This document shows, one piece after another, positions 11,401-21,375 of a stretch of 64,000 nucleotides of DNA. Position numbers and translations under genes: made by a program. Source of the DNA: Emydura subglobosa (Eukaryota > Chordata > Testudines > Chelidae); NCBI GenBank assembly GCA_007922225.1, contig ML679989.1, forward strand, positions 21,431,534-21,495,533, written 5' to 3'. How positions within the stretch are numbered: the stretch's first letter is position 1; every line of letters starts with the position of its first letter. The notes beneath the pieces were generated by a model. It did not search any database. It was not told the DNA's origin and saw only the letters and a program-made list of their open reading frames with translations.

Positions 11401-12590
11401 ATCATTCATGCACAACAGTGGCCTAACTATTAGCAGTTACTCTGCATTTTCATTGTGCTGCTGGAACCTGTTAGTCAGTGAGAGTGCTGTTTTGTCTCAA
11501 GTAATTTGTTCCTTCTTGCAGAGTACTGATCTTGGGTCACAATTCCTTTACCTTAGCTAGACTCCCGCTGCTGCGTGATCCACATATTAATTCTGCTTCC
11601 TGTTGCAATGGGATTAATGTGATGTCACCTGAGCCAACCAGCTCTGAGAAGCATGTGAGCCATTTACATACAGAATGAGCTCAGCTCTCCAAGGCTCTGT
11701 GGCTTGATTTCCAAGGCTGTGCTATAGGCTTACAGAACATTCCCTTTCCCACGTCACCAGGGTATGGTTTCTAAAGGAATCAGCCACTAGGACTGGCATC
11801 ATTCCTTCCTTATTGATCTATCATTATGTTACTTTATATAGACAATATCACCATTAATTATATATGCAGGAGGCCTCTTATAGAAGACCAACCTTTGCAC
11901 ACAGACTAAAACATGAAGAGGCCTATTTTTGTGTTCACGTCTTCAGTTCAGAAGAATTTCTCTGAGTGGTTTATCTTTCTCTTTTTATGTTCAGTCAACA
12001 TCTGCTATTAGTGTTTCCACCTCTGCACCTTTGGTCAGTGGGTGCCTCAGACAGGGTGGAATTTGCTCTACTTGGCGCATTCAGGCACTTTAAAAATAAA
12101 GTTGTTTTAGTCATTGTTAATAACAATAAATTAGTTGTTACTTGCCAGCTCAGCTTTCTAATTCATTTACTTTTCACTGCACTGAGTGCTCTTTTCACTG
12201 GTTTCTTCCTGAGCTTGTTTTTCGTATTACAGAGATTCATTGCATTTCTCCACACATTTTGAGTTGGTGCACCATAAATGCATTATTTTAACTGACTATT
12301 TAATACCCCAAATCAGTGACAATAGGCTTTGAAAATTACAAAAAAAAGAGTAAACAAGACGTGTTCGTTTCTCTTTTCTTTACCTACCAGGACATGACTT
12401 GTGGATGCCATGTTTTCCTGATAGCATAGCTAATGCCAAGAATCATTTTTAGGTCTATGCATTTTGTACTGTACATTCTGTTACTGATTTAGGATCTTAA
12501 GTCTTTGTTTGTTGTCACATTAATAAATGTACCTTTCCACTTAGACACGATGTAATATTGCAACCAAATACGGTCATTTAGGCTGCAGTT
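11401..12590. other. Unannotated interval
   Basis: I see no gene and no recognised repeat. The composition becomes AT-rich towards the right. Confidence 0.5.
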
Positions 12591-12592
12591 CA

Positions 12593-12659
12593 GCAAAGCA
12601 TTTAAGCGCTTGCTTAAGTATCATTGACTTAAAGTTAAGCAAATATTTAAGTGCTTTGT
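12593..12659. repeat. Hairpin element, arms of about 25 bases
   Basis: Left arm gcaaagcatttaagcgcttgctt and right arm aagcaaatatttaagtgctttg (12637-12658) are inverted copies around a short ATTGACTT core. It belongs to a set of short palindromic elements with a GTCAATGG-like centre. No coding capacity. Confidence 0.55.
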
Positions 12660-13904
12660 CTTGGAGAACAGACCTTTTATAGAAGTAAATCTGGCACAAC
12701 TAAGAGTTTCCTGATGCAGTACCTTCTGTTCTCATATAACAACTTTACCCCCAAAGCATCCCAATGAACTTTACATACCTTATTGAACTGGATAAGTTAT
12801 TGAGGAGGATAGATGTGTGGTGTTAAGGGAGAGAGGACTAACTCGGTTTGATCAAAGAAAGAACTGCAGATTGAAGGGGCACGACAGCTAAAGCTCAAAA
12901 TCCAAGGGTTTAGAGCTTGTTTCTAGGAGTCCCCAAAAGACTAGCATTGCTGGAGCTCAGCGAAAAACATAATTGTTGTCAATGGACAGAAAGTCGCTAA
13001 GATACTCAGGTCAGGGAGCTTTCATGTCGTCAAAACAATTTTCAGTGCAGTGTAAACTGTAATGGAAAGCCAGTGTAAATACAGTAATGTTGGCTAAATA
13101 AACTGATAAATCAGTGTGTGAGACTCTCTTGGGGGCCAGTGCTTTGCACCTGCTGATGTCTGTGGAGTGTTTTGCCTGTTACTCCATAAAGTGAGTCCAT
13201 AATCCAGCTCAGAGATTTTCTTAGCTCTGAAGGGTGGTTTCTCCTCTCTGCGTAGGTTACATACCACGTGGGTGATGTTTCAGGGATGATAACAGGAGAT
13301 GCCTACAACATCAGTATAATCTCTCTCTTTCCTCTGGTTGTCTAGATTTCCATTTGTGTGGTACAGTCGTGGGAGTATAACAAAGACTTAAAGATGTTAA
13401 TTAATTAATACAGGTACTGCAGATACTTCCTCCAGGTTGAAAACTACACAGCAGGTGTGCCAGCTCCGCCTGACCTTTCCCATTGTAAAACCACAAGGAG
13501 AGTATTAAAGAAGACGCTTGGATGGCTTACAGGCCTACAATTACATCTCCCAGCTGAGGGTTGGTTTGTGTGCCCGCCTGCTCTCCATCAGCTCTGCAGA
13601 GATAAAACATCCTCATCAGAAAGCAGAGGCAGGTCTACTAGCCTGAACAAGCCAATCAGACATGATAGCTGTGGCATCACTCATCAAGGTTTGTCGTTGT
13701 GAGGCAAGCGACAGAGATGTTGGTGTACTAGCAGATTTCCATCCTTTGTTTTTGAGATCTGCTAGCGGGTTCTTCTTCTGCATGATAGGCAGGCAGGTTT
13801 ATGTCCTCCGGAGGTAGGATTACATATTGGGCATAGCAGCCTGTTAACAGTGTCTCTTTAAGAAGCGAGACAAATTCGGATGAGAAATAAGGCACACATT
13901 TTTA
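12660..13904. other. Unannotated interval
   Basis: No gene or identifiable transposable element was seen. A short TTAATTAATTAAT run lies at 13397-13409. Confidence 0.5.
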
Positions 13905-14150
13905 ACAGGAAGGGTAATTACCCATTGGAGCAACTTAATTAGGGACGTGGTAGAGTCTCTCCACCCCTTGCAGTCTATAAATCAAGACTGGGTGTCCTTT
14001 TAAAAGAGAACTTCCGTTTCATCAGTAGGTGTGGACTCGATGAAGAAATTATTGGCTGATGATCTGTGTCCTGTATTATGCAGGAGGTTAGATCATTTCT
14101 TGCCTTTAAATCTGTAAAGAATTTCAGAGTTTGGTGTGTGACTTCATTTG
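13905..14150 (+). repeat. CR1 3'-end fragment
   Basis: The plus strand reads through the typical CR1 C-terminal/3'-UTR order: 'gggtaattacccattggagcaac', then 'tctataaatcaagactgggtgtcc', 'atgcaggaggttagatcat' and 'tgcctttaaatctgta'. It is a 5'-truncated copy of the same subfamily as 58380-58605. Confidence 0.75.
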
Positions 14151-14194
14151 GTTTAAACAAGCAAGGTTGATTTGTTCAGTTGGGTTTAGTGTGC

Positions 14195-14285
14195 AGGTGC
14201 TGGGTGGGGTTGGTGGTCTGTGATGTGCAGGAGGTCCGACTAGATGATTTGGCAGTCCCTTCTGGCCTTAAACTCTATGGCTCTG
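14195..14285 (+). repeat. CR1 3'-tail fragment
   Basis: The stretch 'gatgtgcaggaggtccgac', 'tagatgatttggcagtccc', 'ttctggccttaaactctatg' is the standard 3' end of CR1. About 90 bases remain. It follows the previous fragment closely and may be a second, overlapping insertion. Confidence 0.75.
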
Positions 14286-15186
14286 TCAGAGTGTAATTGG
14301 GATCTGATACTTAACCCTGGCGATTCTTGCTCACGTGCACAAGTTTGGAATCCTCAGCCAATGGGGAGTTGGGAAGTGTGGCACGGACCATGGGATATTT
14401 CACCTACCCTTGGGAGCAATCGGTATGAATTGTCTATTGTTGTTAGGCTGTTTCCTCCCTTAAGACTGATATCACTCAGTTATGGGGGTCTTGAGCATTG
14501 GTAGACCTTCTTGTTCTGTGACAAGTTTTTACTTTACAAGTCCTTCATGTCATTGTTTATCATAGGGGCAAATTCCTTCTTCTCCTGAACTTGAACCAAC
14601 GTCTGGGGACCCAAACAAAGAAAGCTATGAATAAAAAAGGCATTTGCTAGCTATCTGATCTGGCCTGTAGTTTGTATTTTAAAAGCTCTCTGACACAATT
14701 TTTTTACTCTTTCCTTTGTATGTGCTTGAAATAGAAATACAATATATTAAATGCTAAAATAACATTAATGCAAACATTATGGTTAAGATTTAAAACACAC
14801 ACAAATCAGGAAATTCAAAATGGTATTTTCTACAACAGCTATAACTAGATACCCTCTTTTATGCTAGACTTTGTGTTACTTGATAAAGTGATAAATATGT
14901 GCAATGTGGTTTTGTTACAGCTCCTGTCAAAATCATAACTTGAATTTCTTGGCATTCATTCATTTAAAATCTTACTTATGATGTCACACTAACTTAGTTG
15001 CTTGGATTTAATTTCCTTAGATATTTTTTAATAAAAAAAACAATCTTTAACTGCACATTAAATAAATGCTTGAGTATTGAATTAAATAAACACAGCTGAG
15101 TCAGTATATAAGGCAGTTCACAGCCTGATAAAGGGTTAGAATTTAAACACTTATGTCATTATTTGTAAATGATATCAGACGTGTCA
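14286..15186. other. AT-rich unannotated interval
   Basis: This is low-GC sequence with no recognised repeat or gene. The part from 14690 to 15130 is unusually rich in AATAAA, ATTAA and TTTAAA-type words and free of obvious transposon sequence. Confidence 0.5.
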
Positions 15187-15478
15187 AAGGCTTGGTCTAC
15201 ACTGCCGGCAAAATTCAGCGGCAGTCAACGGGAGATACACAGGCTACGCAGAGTATGCGCTACGTAGCTTGTGTATCTCCTGTCGACTTCCTAACTTCTA
15301 CCTATCGTGGTGTCCCCACTACACCGCGCCAACGGGAAATAGCCTCCCGTCGACGCAGCGTTACTCTTTTTGTGGGGGTGGATTAATGGCGTCGACTTCC
15401 GGATCGATTGAGCGGGTCTCCGCTGCCGCTCAGTTGATATCGCAGAATCGATCGTCAGTATAGACATACCCAAGACTC
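15187..15478. mobile_element. MITE-like element with internal hairpin
   Basis: The ends are related inverted sequences: cttggtctacactg (15191-15204) and cagtatagacatacccaag (15456-15475). The interior is rich in CpG and GTCGAC words, unlike the AT-rich flanks. It holds a near-perfect stem of 18 bases per arm (15231-15248 and 15263-15280). Elements starting 'ggtctacact' are familiar reptile non-autonomous DNA transposons. No protein is encoded. Confidence 0.65.
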
Positions 15479-15627
15479 CAATCCTTACTGAGGACTAACT
15501 CCATGCCAGGGTGGAAGGTTTATGTTTTGGGTGACATAAGGAGTTGCTTTTAGCTGTTTTTAAAGCAACTTTTAAGTTACTCAAGCACAAAGGATGCATC
15601 TGGAAAATGTCTTTGATGAGTAGGGTC

Positions 15628-15672
15628 GTCCCTCCCTGTCAATTGCAGAGGGATGCCACACCCATTCACTAC
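15628..15672 (-). repeat. Left copy of a 45-bp direct repeat bounding a 0.9-kb unit
   Basis: It shares about 37 of 45 positions with 16539-16583 in the same orientation (for example tccctgtc...ccacaccca.tcactac). The two copies lie 911 bases apart. They could be LTR starts or the edges of a tandem-repeat monomer. Confidence 0.6.
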
Positions 15673-15959
15673 CCTGCTCTGGCAGGTATTGGCCTCCAGC
15701 GGGGCAGCAAACAGTTCAGGCACTCCCGAGGTAGTTAGGGAAGGGGGGAGAGGGACGCAGGCCCATCCGACTCCACTGCGTCCCAGCCCAGGTCTCTAGC
15801 CGTGGCAGAGGGGCATGCCACGGAGTCAGCGGGGTCCCAACTGCAATACACTGACTCACTTTCCGGTCCCCCAGTTCCTGGACCGGGTTTCCCCTCTCCT
15901 GGGCTACTTCCTGCCCCCTTTCCCTCGGGTACCTGGTGGGTCACGATTCATCGGGGTAG
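15673..15959 (-). other. GC-rich downstream part of the 0.9-kb unit
   Basis: On the minus strand this lies directly downstream of the acidic ORF stop. It is GC-rich and open (15944-15735) without an ATG start. From memory it resembles a dispersed turtle repeat family. No function is assigned. Confidence 0.4.
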
Positions 15960-16239
15960 TCACCCAGGGGTAGGTTGTAGAGCCCCTCGATATCATTGGG
16001 GGGCGGTAGGTTGGGCAGCTCATTGAAGAAGTCCAGGCCTGTCAGGGCCCTTGCCCTGTCGTGGGCCTCTGGCAACTCCTCCAAGGGCAGCTCCTCCAAG
16101 TCTGGCCCAGTTAGGGACCCTCCTCGTCATCCATGTCCGGCAATTCCTCCAGATCCTGTCCCGTCTGGATCACCAGGTCCTCAGGAGTGCGCAGCTCTGG
16201 GGTTACCTCTGGGCCCCAGGCCGCCTGCTGCCCACTTGC

Positions 16240-16392
16240 CAGCGCCCGGGTATCAGGCCCCGGTTTGCTCGCCCGGGTATCAGGCCCCAGTNNNNNNNNN
16301 NTATCAGGCCCCGGTTTGCTCGCCCGGGTATCAGGCCCCAGTTTGCTCACCCAGGTACCAGGCCCCAGTTTGCTCGCCCAGGTACCAGGCCA
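16240..16392. repeat. 27-bp minisatellite with assembly gap
   Basis: The unit gcccgggtatcaggccccag plus tttgctc is repeated about six times with changes (gggtatc to aggtacc in the right-hand copies). Unit length is 27, a multiple of three, so the overlying frames stay open. Ten N at 16292-16301 interrupt the array. This marks a contig join of unknown real size. Confidence 0.85.
16292..16301. other. Assembly gap (10 N)
   Basis: Ten unknown bases lie inside the 27-bp minisatellite, where array length is hard to assemble. The number of repeat units here should not be trusted. Confidence 0.99.
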
Positions 16393-16467
16393 TAGGCAGC
16401 TCTGGAGAGTGGGGAGAGACATCCTTCCCTTCCAGGAGCTTGCCCTGGACTGAGCTCCTGGGCCTTC

Positions 16468-16475
16468 CTTTTATA
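16468..16475 (-). promoter_or_regulatory. TATA box upstream of the acidic repeat ORF
   Basis: The minus strand reads TATAAAAG at 16475-16468, 46 bases before the ATG at 16422, with GC-rich sequence on both sides. A start site about 30 bases downstream would leave a short leader. This supports a pol II promoter belonging to the repeat unit, possibly an LTR. Confidence 0.5.
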
Positions 16476-16538
16476 CTTTGTGTCCTGCCCGGGTGGGCAG
16501 ACAGGCAGTCTCTGGCTCTGCCCCAACAGGCTAGGCCT

Positions 16539-16583
16539 GTTCCTCCCTGTCGGTTTCAGAAGGAGGCCACACCCACTCACTAC
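16539..16583 (-). repeat. Right copy of the 45-bp direct repeat
   Basis: It matches 15628-15672 in the same orientation at about 37 of 45 positions. On the minus strand it is the upstream edge of the unit carrying the TATA box. Confidence 0.6.
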
Positions 16584-18787
16584 AGTCTTAATTAACTAGT
16601 GGAAAACTCAGCATTTTTATGCTCTGCTGTCTCAAAAATAGTTATACAGGATTGTATCGAACACTCTCATCTGGATGCATGTTTGTCAGTGTTTAGATAC
16701 TGGTATTACTGTAATATTTACTCTTGAAATTGAGCCATTGCTCCTTCAGCATACAGTGACTTGGCAGTGTGTTGATTTGTATGGCTATTATCGTGCAATG
16801 CACTTGAATTTCTCTTTTATACTGTATGTACCCTGGCTGAGAGTTTTTGTGAATATTGTTATTTTGCGTGGCAAAAGCCAGATAAATAATGACTGTTTCT
16901 TCTGCTATTGAACTTTCCAAAAGAAATTCAGCCTGGGTTAAGAACAAGCACAACAAATTGCAGCCCAGAAGCGTTTGGGGTGTTTTAAGTTACAAGCCAT
17001 TGAAAGTAGGGACTTCTAATGGAAAATGTCTCCGCTGCCATACTACTAGTTTTTGTCAGTGCCGCGCTGCAACAGTATATTCTGTACAACTGAAAAAAAT
17101 GGAAACCTTGTTTATGCCTTTAGCTATTACAGCAATTATTCATACATAAGTGCCAGATGCCGCCTCTCCGTCTGTTTACTTGGTGTGGATGCAGCTACCA
17201 ATCAATATAAAATAACATTCCTTTATGCTGGGGGGTGTAAAAAAAAAACAAAAAAAACCCCACAGGTGATCTTTAGACAGTAATTATGTGTAGTCACTTC
17301 TTTGAGAGGGGTGAAGTACAGGACACATGGCTAGAAGAAGCCACCAGCTTCTTCAAGGGCTTTAAATCTGAACTGAAACAAAACCAAAGAGATAAAATAC
17401 ACCTTCACCAGAGCAATTAAGATGGCTTTTCTTCCGTCACTCTCTGTGTTTTGTATGTTCCCATGTACTCTTTGGAGGGCTACATAATGAGTGAGAGCAG
17501 CGCTGATCCAGAATGGAGATGTGCAAACAGCATGGAAAGTGTTTATTAACTGCTAACTCACCCATTCAGCAAGGTGGGCCAATTCATGTGGCCTTCTTTC
17601 ACTTCTGAATGAGCCCCTGGGAAATAGCTTTTCTATAGCAGGCAGGGTAGGAGAGGAGTTTGTCTAGGGGGTGAAAGTGGCCCCAGTCGACGTACCCCTA
17701 TCTATTCATTGATGTGGGCGTCTCTTTTTCTTTGCACTCCCCTCTCGTCTGTTCGATGTGGGTAGACCAGTGCCCTGCCCTGATGCCACAGACAGTGCAT
17801 TCTCAAAGCCACCACAGGAATCCATCTGGATGTACTTTTTGTTGTTGTTGGAAACACGGTTTCATTTTCCCAGAAAGCCCAGAGTTAGCCCTGACCTTCG
17901 TGCGAGACCATTATTTCTGCATGTTTCCCTGGAAGAGAGCCTCTATTCCCAGGAGGTGGGAGAGAGGCTGCTGTCTGGAATCCCAGCACTCACAACCAGC
18001 TGGGGAAAGTGGGGGGAAGAGATGATGATACGGGGATTGGTCACTCGGAATATGAGAATAATGGTGCCCTTGCTGAACCATAGCCAAGCAATGGCTACAG
18101 CTGTCTGTGGTCTAGGTCACGATGCAGAGCCCAGCGTTATTGTGGGCAGAGGACCACAGAGCAGAGAGAATATGAGAAATGGGCAGAAGGCTGAAGAGAA
18201 GAGGACTTTTTTCTGTGCATCCTGGGAAGTCTTGATAACAACAGAGGACTATTGGGCCACTTTGCTATTTTACAGTGTTTCTGAAAATGTAACGTGTGTG
18301 TGCATGTGTTGCAAGGTATACTTGTCATTTCAATCTTTCAGAAAGTATAAAGTAGTGCTTTCTAGTATAAAAAAAAATAGAGCTAGCTCTGAAATGTTCT
18401 CCTCCCACTTTTAAATAGGAGGGAAATTGCTGACATTTTAAAGGAAAACAAAACAGTAAATGTCATGTACTAACTATTTGAGCTGCTTTTCCCCTCCAGG
18501 ATCATTCCATTTTCTGACAAAAATTTCTCAGTCCGTCTCAAGGTGCATCTGTCAGTTTTGACTCATCAGTTCCTAAATCTTAGTAGTTGGAAAGGTATAT
18601 GTAGCCCAGAGACAAGGCTTTGGTGGTGTGATGTTGTGAATGTCTCTCACTTCTCCATTCTTATTGACAGCCATCTGAGCTGCCATGTATGGCAAGTTAA
18701 GAAATATTAACTTTGTATGTGTGTGTTTTAACAGATGTACTGGCTTGGTGGTGGTGTTGCACTGATGCGTAGGAACTTGGGTATGGC
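16584..18787. other. Unannotated interval
   Basis: No transposable element or exon can be supported. The 218-codon frame at 17758-18414 starts at GTG and has no recognisable domain. AT-rich, repeat-free sequence at 16600-16960 could be conserved noncoding DNA, but only a comparison would show it. Confidence 0.5.
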
Positions 18788-18990
18788 CAGCGGATCAAAC
18801 CCAAAGTCCCTGTAGCCCAGTGTCCTATCACTGACAGTGACCAGAACCAGCTGCTTCAGAGAAAGGGATAGGAACCCCACAGTAGAAGGCGTAGGAGAAA
18901 CCCCCCATTAGGTTTCAGCCTGATCTCTAATAGTGAGAGACAGGCCTAAACCGGAAGCACGAGGTTTAAATTATTTTTGTTATCATTCAG
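18788..18990 (-). repeat. CR1-like 3' tail
   Basis: Plus-strand landmarks are 'tagcccagtgtcctatcact', 'gacagtgaccagaaccagc', 'aggaaccccacagtag' and 'aagcacgaggtttaa'. They match the 3' tail of a CR1 subfamily in inverse orientation. It sits head-on against CR1 copy A. Confidence 0.6.
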
Positions 18991-19004
18991 CAGTTTGAAA
19001 GAGA

Positions 19005-20600
19005 GGATAGCTAAAGAAAATAGAAGTAAACAGTAATTGGGATAAAACAACGTGGCTTTACAAAACATACATCATGTCAGACCATCCTAATCTTTTTTCT
19101 TTGAGAAGATTTTGTAGATAAAGGAAAAGCAGTAGAACTAACCTACTTGGATTTCAGTAGAGCATTTGATACAGTTCCACATGGGAAATTATTAGTTAAA
19201 ATTGATGACAATGAGGATAAACATGAGAATCGAAAGGTGGATAAGGAACCGTTAAAAGGGAAACTACAATAGGTCATGCTGAAAAGTGAACAGTAAGGCT
19301 GGGGGGAGGCTACTCATGGAGTTCCTCAAGGATCAGTCTTGGGAGCAATGTTATTTAATATTTTCATTAATGACCTTGTGAGTATGTGCTAATGAAATTT
19401 GCAGATGACATAAAGTTGGGAGGTATTGCCAATATGGAGAAGGGTCGGAATATTATACAAGGAGATTTGGACAACTTTGAAAACTGGAGTAATAGAAATG
19501 GGATGAAATTTAATAGTGCAGTGTGCCAGGTCATGCATTTAGAGACTAACAAACAAGCATTTTTATTACAAACGGGGGACTTATCGGTCGGAAGCGATTG
19601 AGGAGAAAGACCTGGTTGTGTTGGTCGATCACAGGATGACTATGAGATGCCAAAGTGATGTGGCCATGGAAAAAAGGCTAATGCACTCCTAGGATGCATC
19701 AGGTGAGTTATTTCCAGTAGTGATAGGGAAGTGTTATTACTATTGTACACGTAACTGGTGAAACCTCATCTGGAATACTGTGTGCAATTCTTGTTTCCCA
19801 AGTTTAAGAAAGAGGAATTCAATCTGGAACAAGTGCAGAGAAGGGTTACCAGGATGATCAGAGGAATGGAGAACCTGTCTTACAAGAGGAGACTTAAGGA
19901 GCTTGGCTTGTTTAGTGTAACGAAACAAAGGTTGAGGGGAGATATAATTGCTCTCTATAAATACATGAGAAGGACAAACGCCAGGGAGGAAGAGGAGTTA
20001 TTTAAGTTATATCCAAGAACAAATGGATATAAACTGACCATAAACAAATTTAGGCTTGAAATCTAACAAGGTTTAGATGTAAAGTTCTGGAATGGTTTTC
20101 CAAAGGGAATGGGGGCAGAAACCTAACTTGTTTAAAGACAGAGCTTGGTAAGTTTATGGAGGGATGGTATGATGAGTTGCCTTCAGTGGCATATGACCCA
20201 TCTGCCACTGCTATTAGCAGATATCTCCAGTAGCCAGAGATGGGACACTAGATGGGGAGGGCTCTGAGTTATTAGATAATTCTTTTCCAGGTGTCTGACT
20301 GGTGGGTCTCACCCACATGTGAGGGTCTAACTGATCACTACATTTGGAGTTGAAAAGGAGTTCTCCTGGTCAGACTGGCAGAGACCCTGGGGGTTTTTCA
20401 TCTTCCTCTGCAGCATGGGACACGAGCCACTTGCTGGTTTGAACTAGAGTGAATGGTGGATTTTTTGTAACTTGAAGTTCTTAAATCAAGATTTGAGAAC
20501 TTCAGTAACTCAGCCTGAGTTACTATTACAGGAGTGGGTGGGTGAAGGTCTGTGACCTGTGATGTGCAGGAGGTCAGTGATGGTTATGATGGTTTAATCC
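19005..20600 (+). mobile_element. CR1 LINE copy A, 5'-truncated
   Basis: The plus strand shows, in order, a reverse-transcriptase palm with a LDFSRAFDTVPH-like segment (about 19148-19180), an [15 protein letters not shown] segment (about 19338-19375) and the catalytic FADD at 19398-19409. The C-terminal RT domain follows (19758-20066), then a 3' UTR ending in the CR1-type 'gatgtgcaggaggtcag' near 20560-20580. Stops and frameshifts break the frame several times. The element would have copied itself by target-primed reverse transcription. It lacks the endonuclease and is dead. Confidence 0.9.
19386..20066 (+). pseudogene. CR1 reverse transcriptase remnant (copy A)
   Basis: Two open pieces remain. 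19386-19601 holds KFADDIKLGG, the RT catalytic motif C with both aspartates intact, and the following helix. 19758-20066 holds the HLEYCVQF...RRVTRMIRGMENLSY thumb/C-terminal segment that is diagnostic of CR1 ORF2. They are separated by stops and shifts around 19600-19757. No intact polymerase is possible. Confidence 0.9.
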
Positions 20601-20750
20601 TCATGCATCCCTGTGAGTAGGTCACTGTCATCCTCATTTTAAAGATGAGGAAACCAAGGCAGTGAAGTCAAGTGACTTGTCCAACGTCCCATTAGAAAGT
20701 CAGCGACAGAGCCAGAATTAGGTCCTGGAATCCAGACTTGAACCACTGGT
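20592..20750 (-). repeat. MIR-like SINE
   Basis: The plus strand shows the reverse complement of the MIR core: 'cattttaaagatgaggaaac', 'caagtgacttgtccaac', 'cagcgacagagccagaatta' and 'tccagacttgaacc'. MIR is a tRNA-derived CORE-SINE. The copy is old and diverged, and it abuts the CR1 A tail. Confidence 0.75.
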
Positions 20751-21183
20751 TGGACAAATGTAGTGCTGGACCAGTGTTGTAGTTCTAGTCTGAAGTAAAC
20801 ATCTGGACAGCAAGTCAGACAGCTGACAGTACAGAAGCCAGAACCCTAACATTGCCTACAAGTGCCTTAACTGCAACTCTGAGGAGATAAATCTTGGCTG
20901 ATGAATCTCTTAAATGAGAATTCTCATCAAATAAGTTAGCTGCCTTCTCACTAATAATAGGCTGTTTTGAAAGTAACTTTGTGAAATGTATTGAGCTGGA
21001 AGTTATCAAAACATTCTTATCCAAAGGAGTCTCCTGCATTGAACTTTGATTTACAACGTATATTTTCTGATAATCACATTTGCTTTATCAAGAGTAGAAA
21101 TAGAACATTCTATGTCTATCTGCCCCAGCATCAGGATAGCTCTGCGTGATGGAGAGCCCTGAAGTTCTCCCATATCACTTTCC

Positions 21184-21375
21184 ATTCATAGATGATATGG
21201 CCAAATGGGACCTTTGTGATTCCCTAGCCTGTCCTGCTGCATAACACAGGCCATAGGACGTCCCGGCATTGATTCCTGGCTGTACTGCAGCACATCTTTT
21301 AGAAAGCTATCCAATCCTAATTTAAAAATGCCAGTGATGGAGAATTGTTCCAGTGTTAATTACTTTCACCTAATC
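21184..21375 (-). repeat. CR1 3'-end fragment
   Basis: The plus strand reads 'ataacacaggccatagga', 'acatcttttagaaagctatc', 'caatcctaatttaaaaatg' and 'ccagtgatggagaattg'. This is the inverse 3' end of the same CR1 subfamily as copy E. It is diverged and 5'-truncated. Confidence 0.75.

Larger units (their letters stand above)
15960..16422 (-). pseudogene. Repeat-containing acidic ORF with upstream TATA box, one frameshift
   Basis: On the minus strand an ATG at 16422 opens a frame that closes at 16111. Its first half is a nine-residue repeat (pattern P-[GD]-T-[WR]-A-S-K-[LP]-G, about six copies) encoded by a 27-bp minisatellite. An assembly gap of 10 N lies inside it, so the true copy number is unknown. 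Next come QTGQDLEELPDMDDEE-type acidic residues. Just past the stop, a one-base shift near 16110 lets the same style continue (DLEELPLEELPE) to a stop near 15950, ending GLYNLPLGDYPDES. That continuity across a single shift suggests a formerly coding, broken protein of unknown family. A TATA box stands 46 bases upstream of the ATG. Confidence 0.45.

Noticed and set aside
15996..16595. 199-codon plus-strand frame across the minisatellite
   Set aside because: The 27-bp unit keeps several frames open on both strands. The minus-strand frame has an ATG, a TATA box and a coherent continuation, so the plus-strand one is treated as a shadow.
17758..18414. 218-codon plus-strand frame
   Set aside because: It begins with GTG, has no domain and no splice context, and overlaps another frame of similar length.
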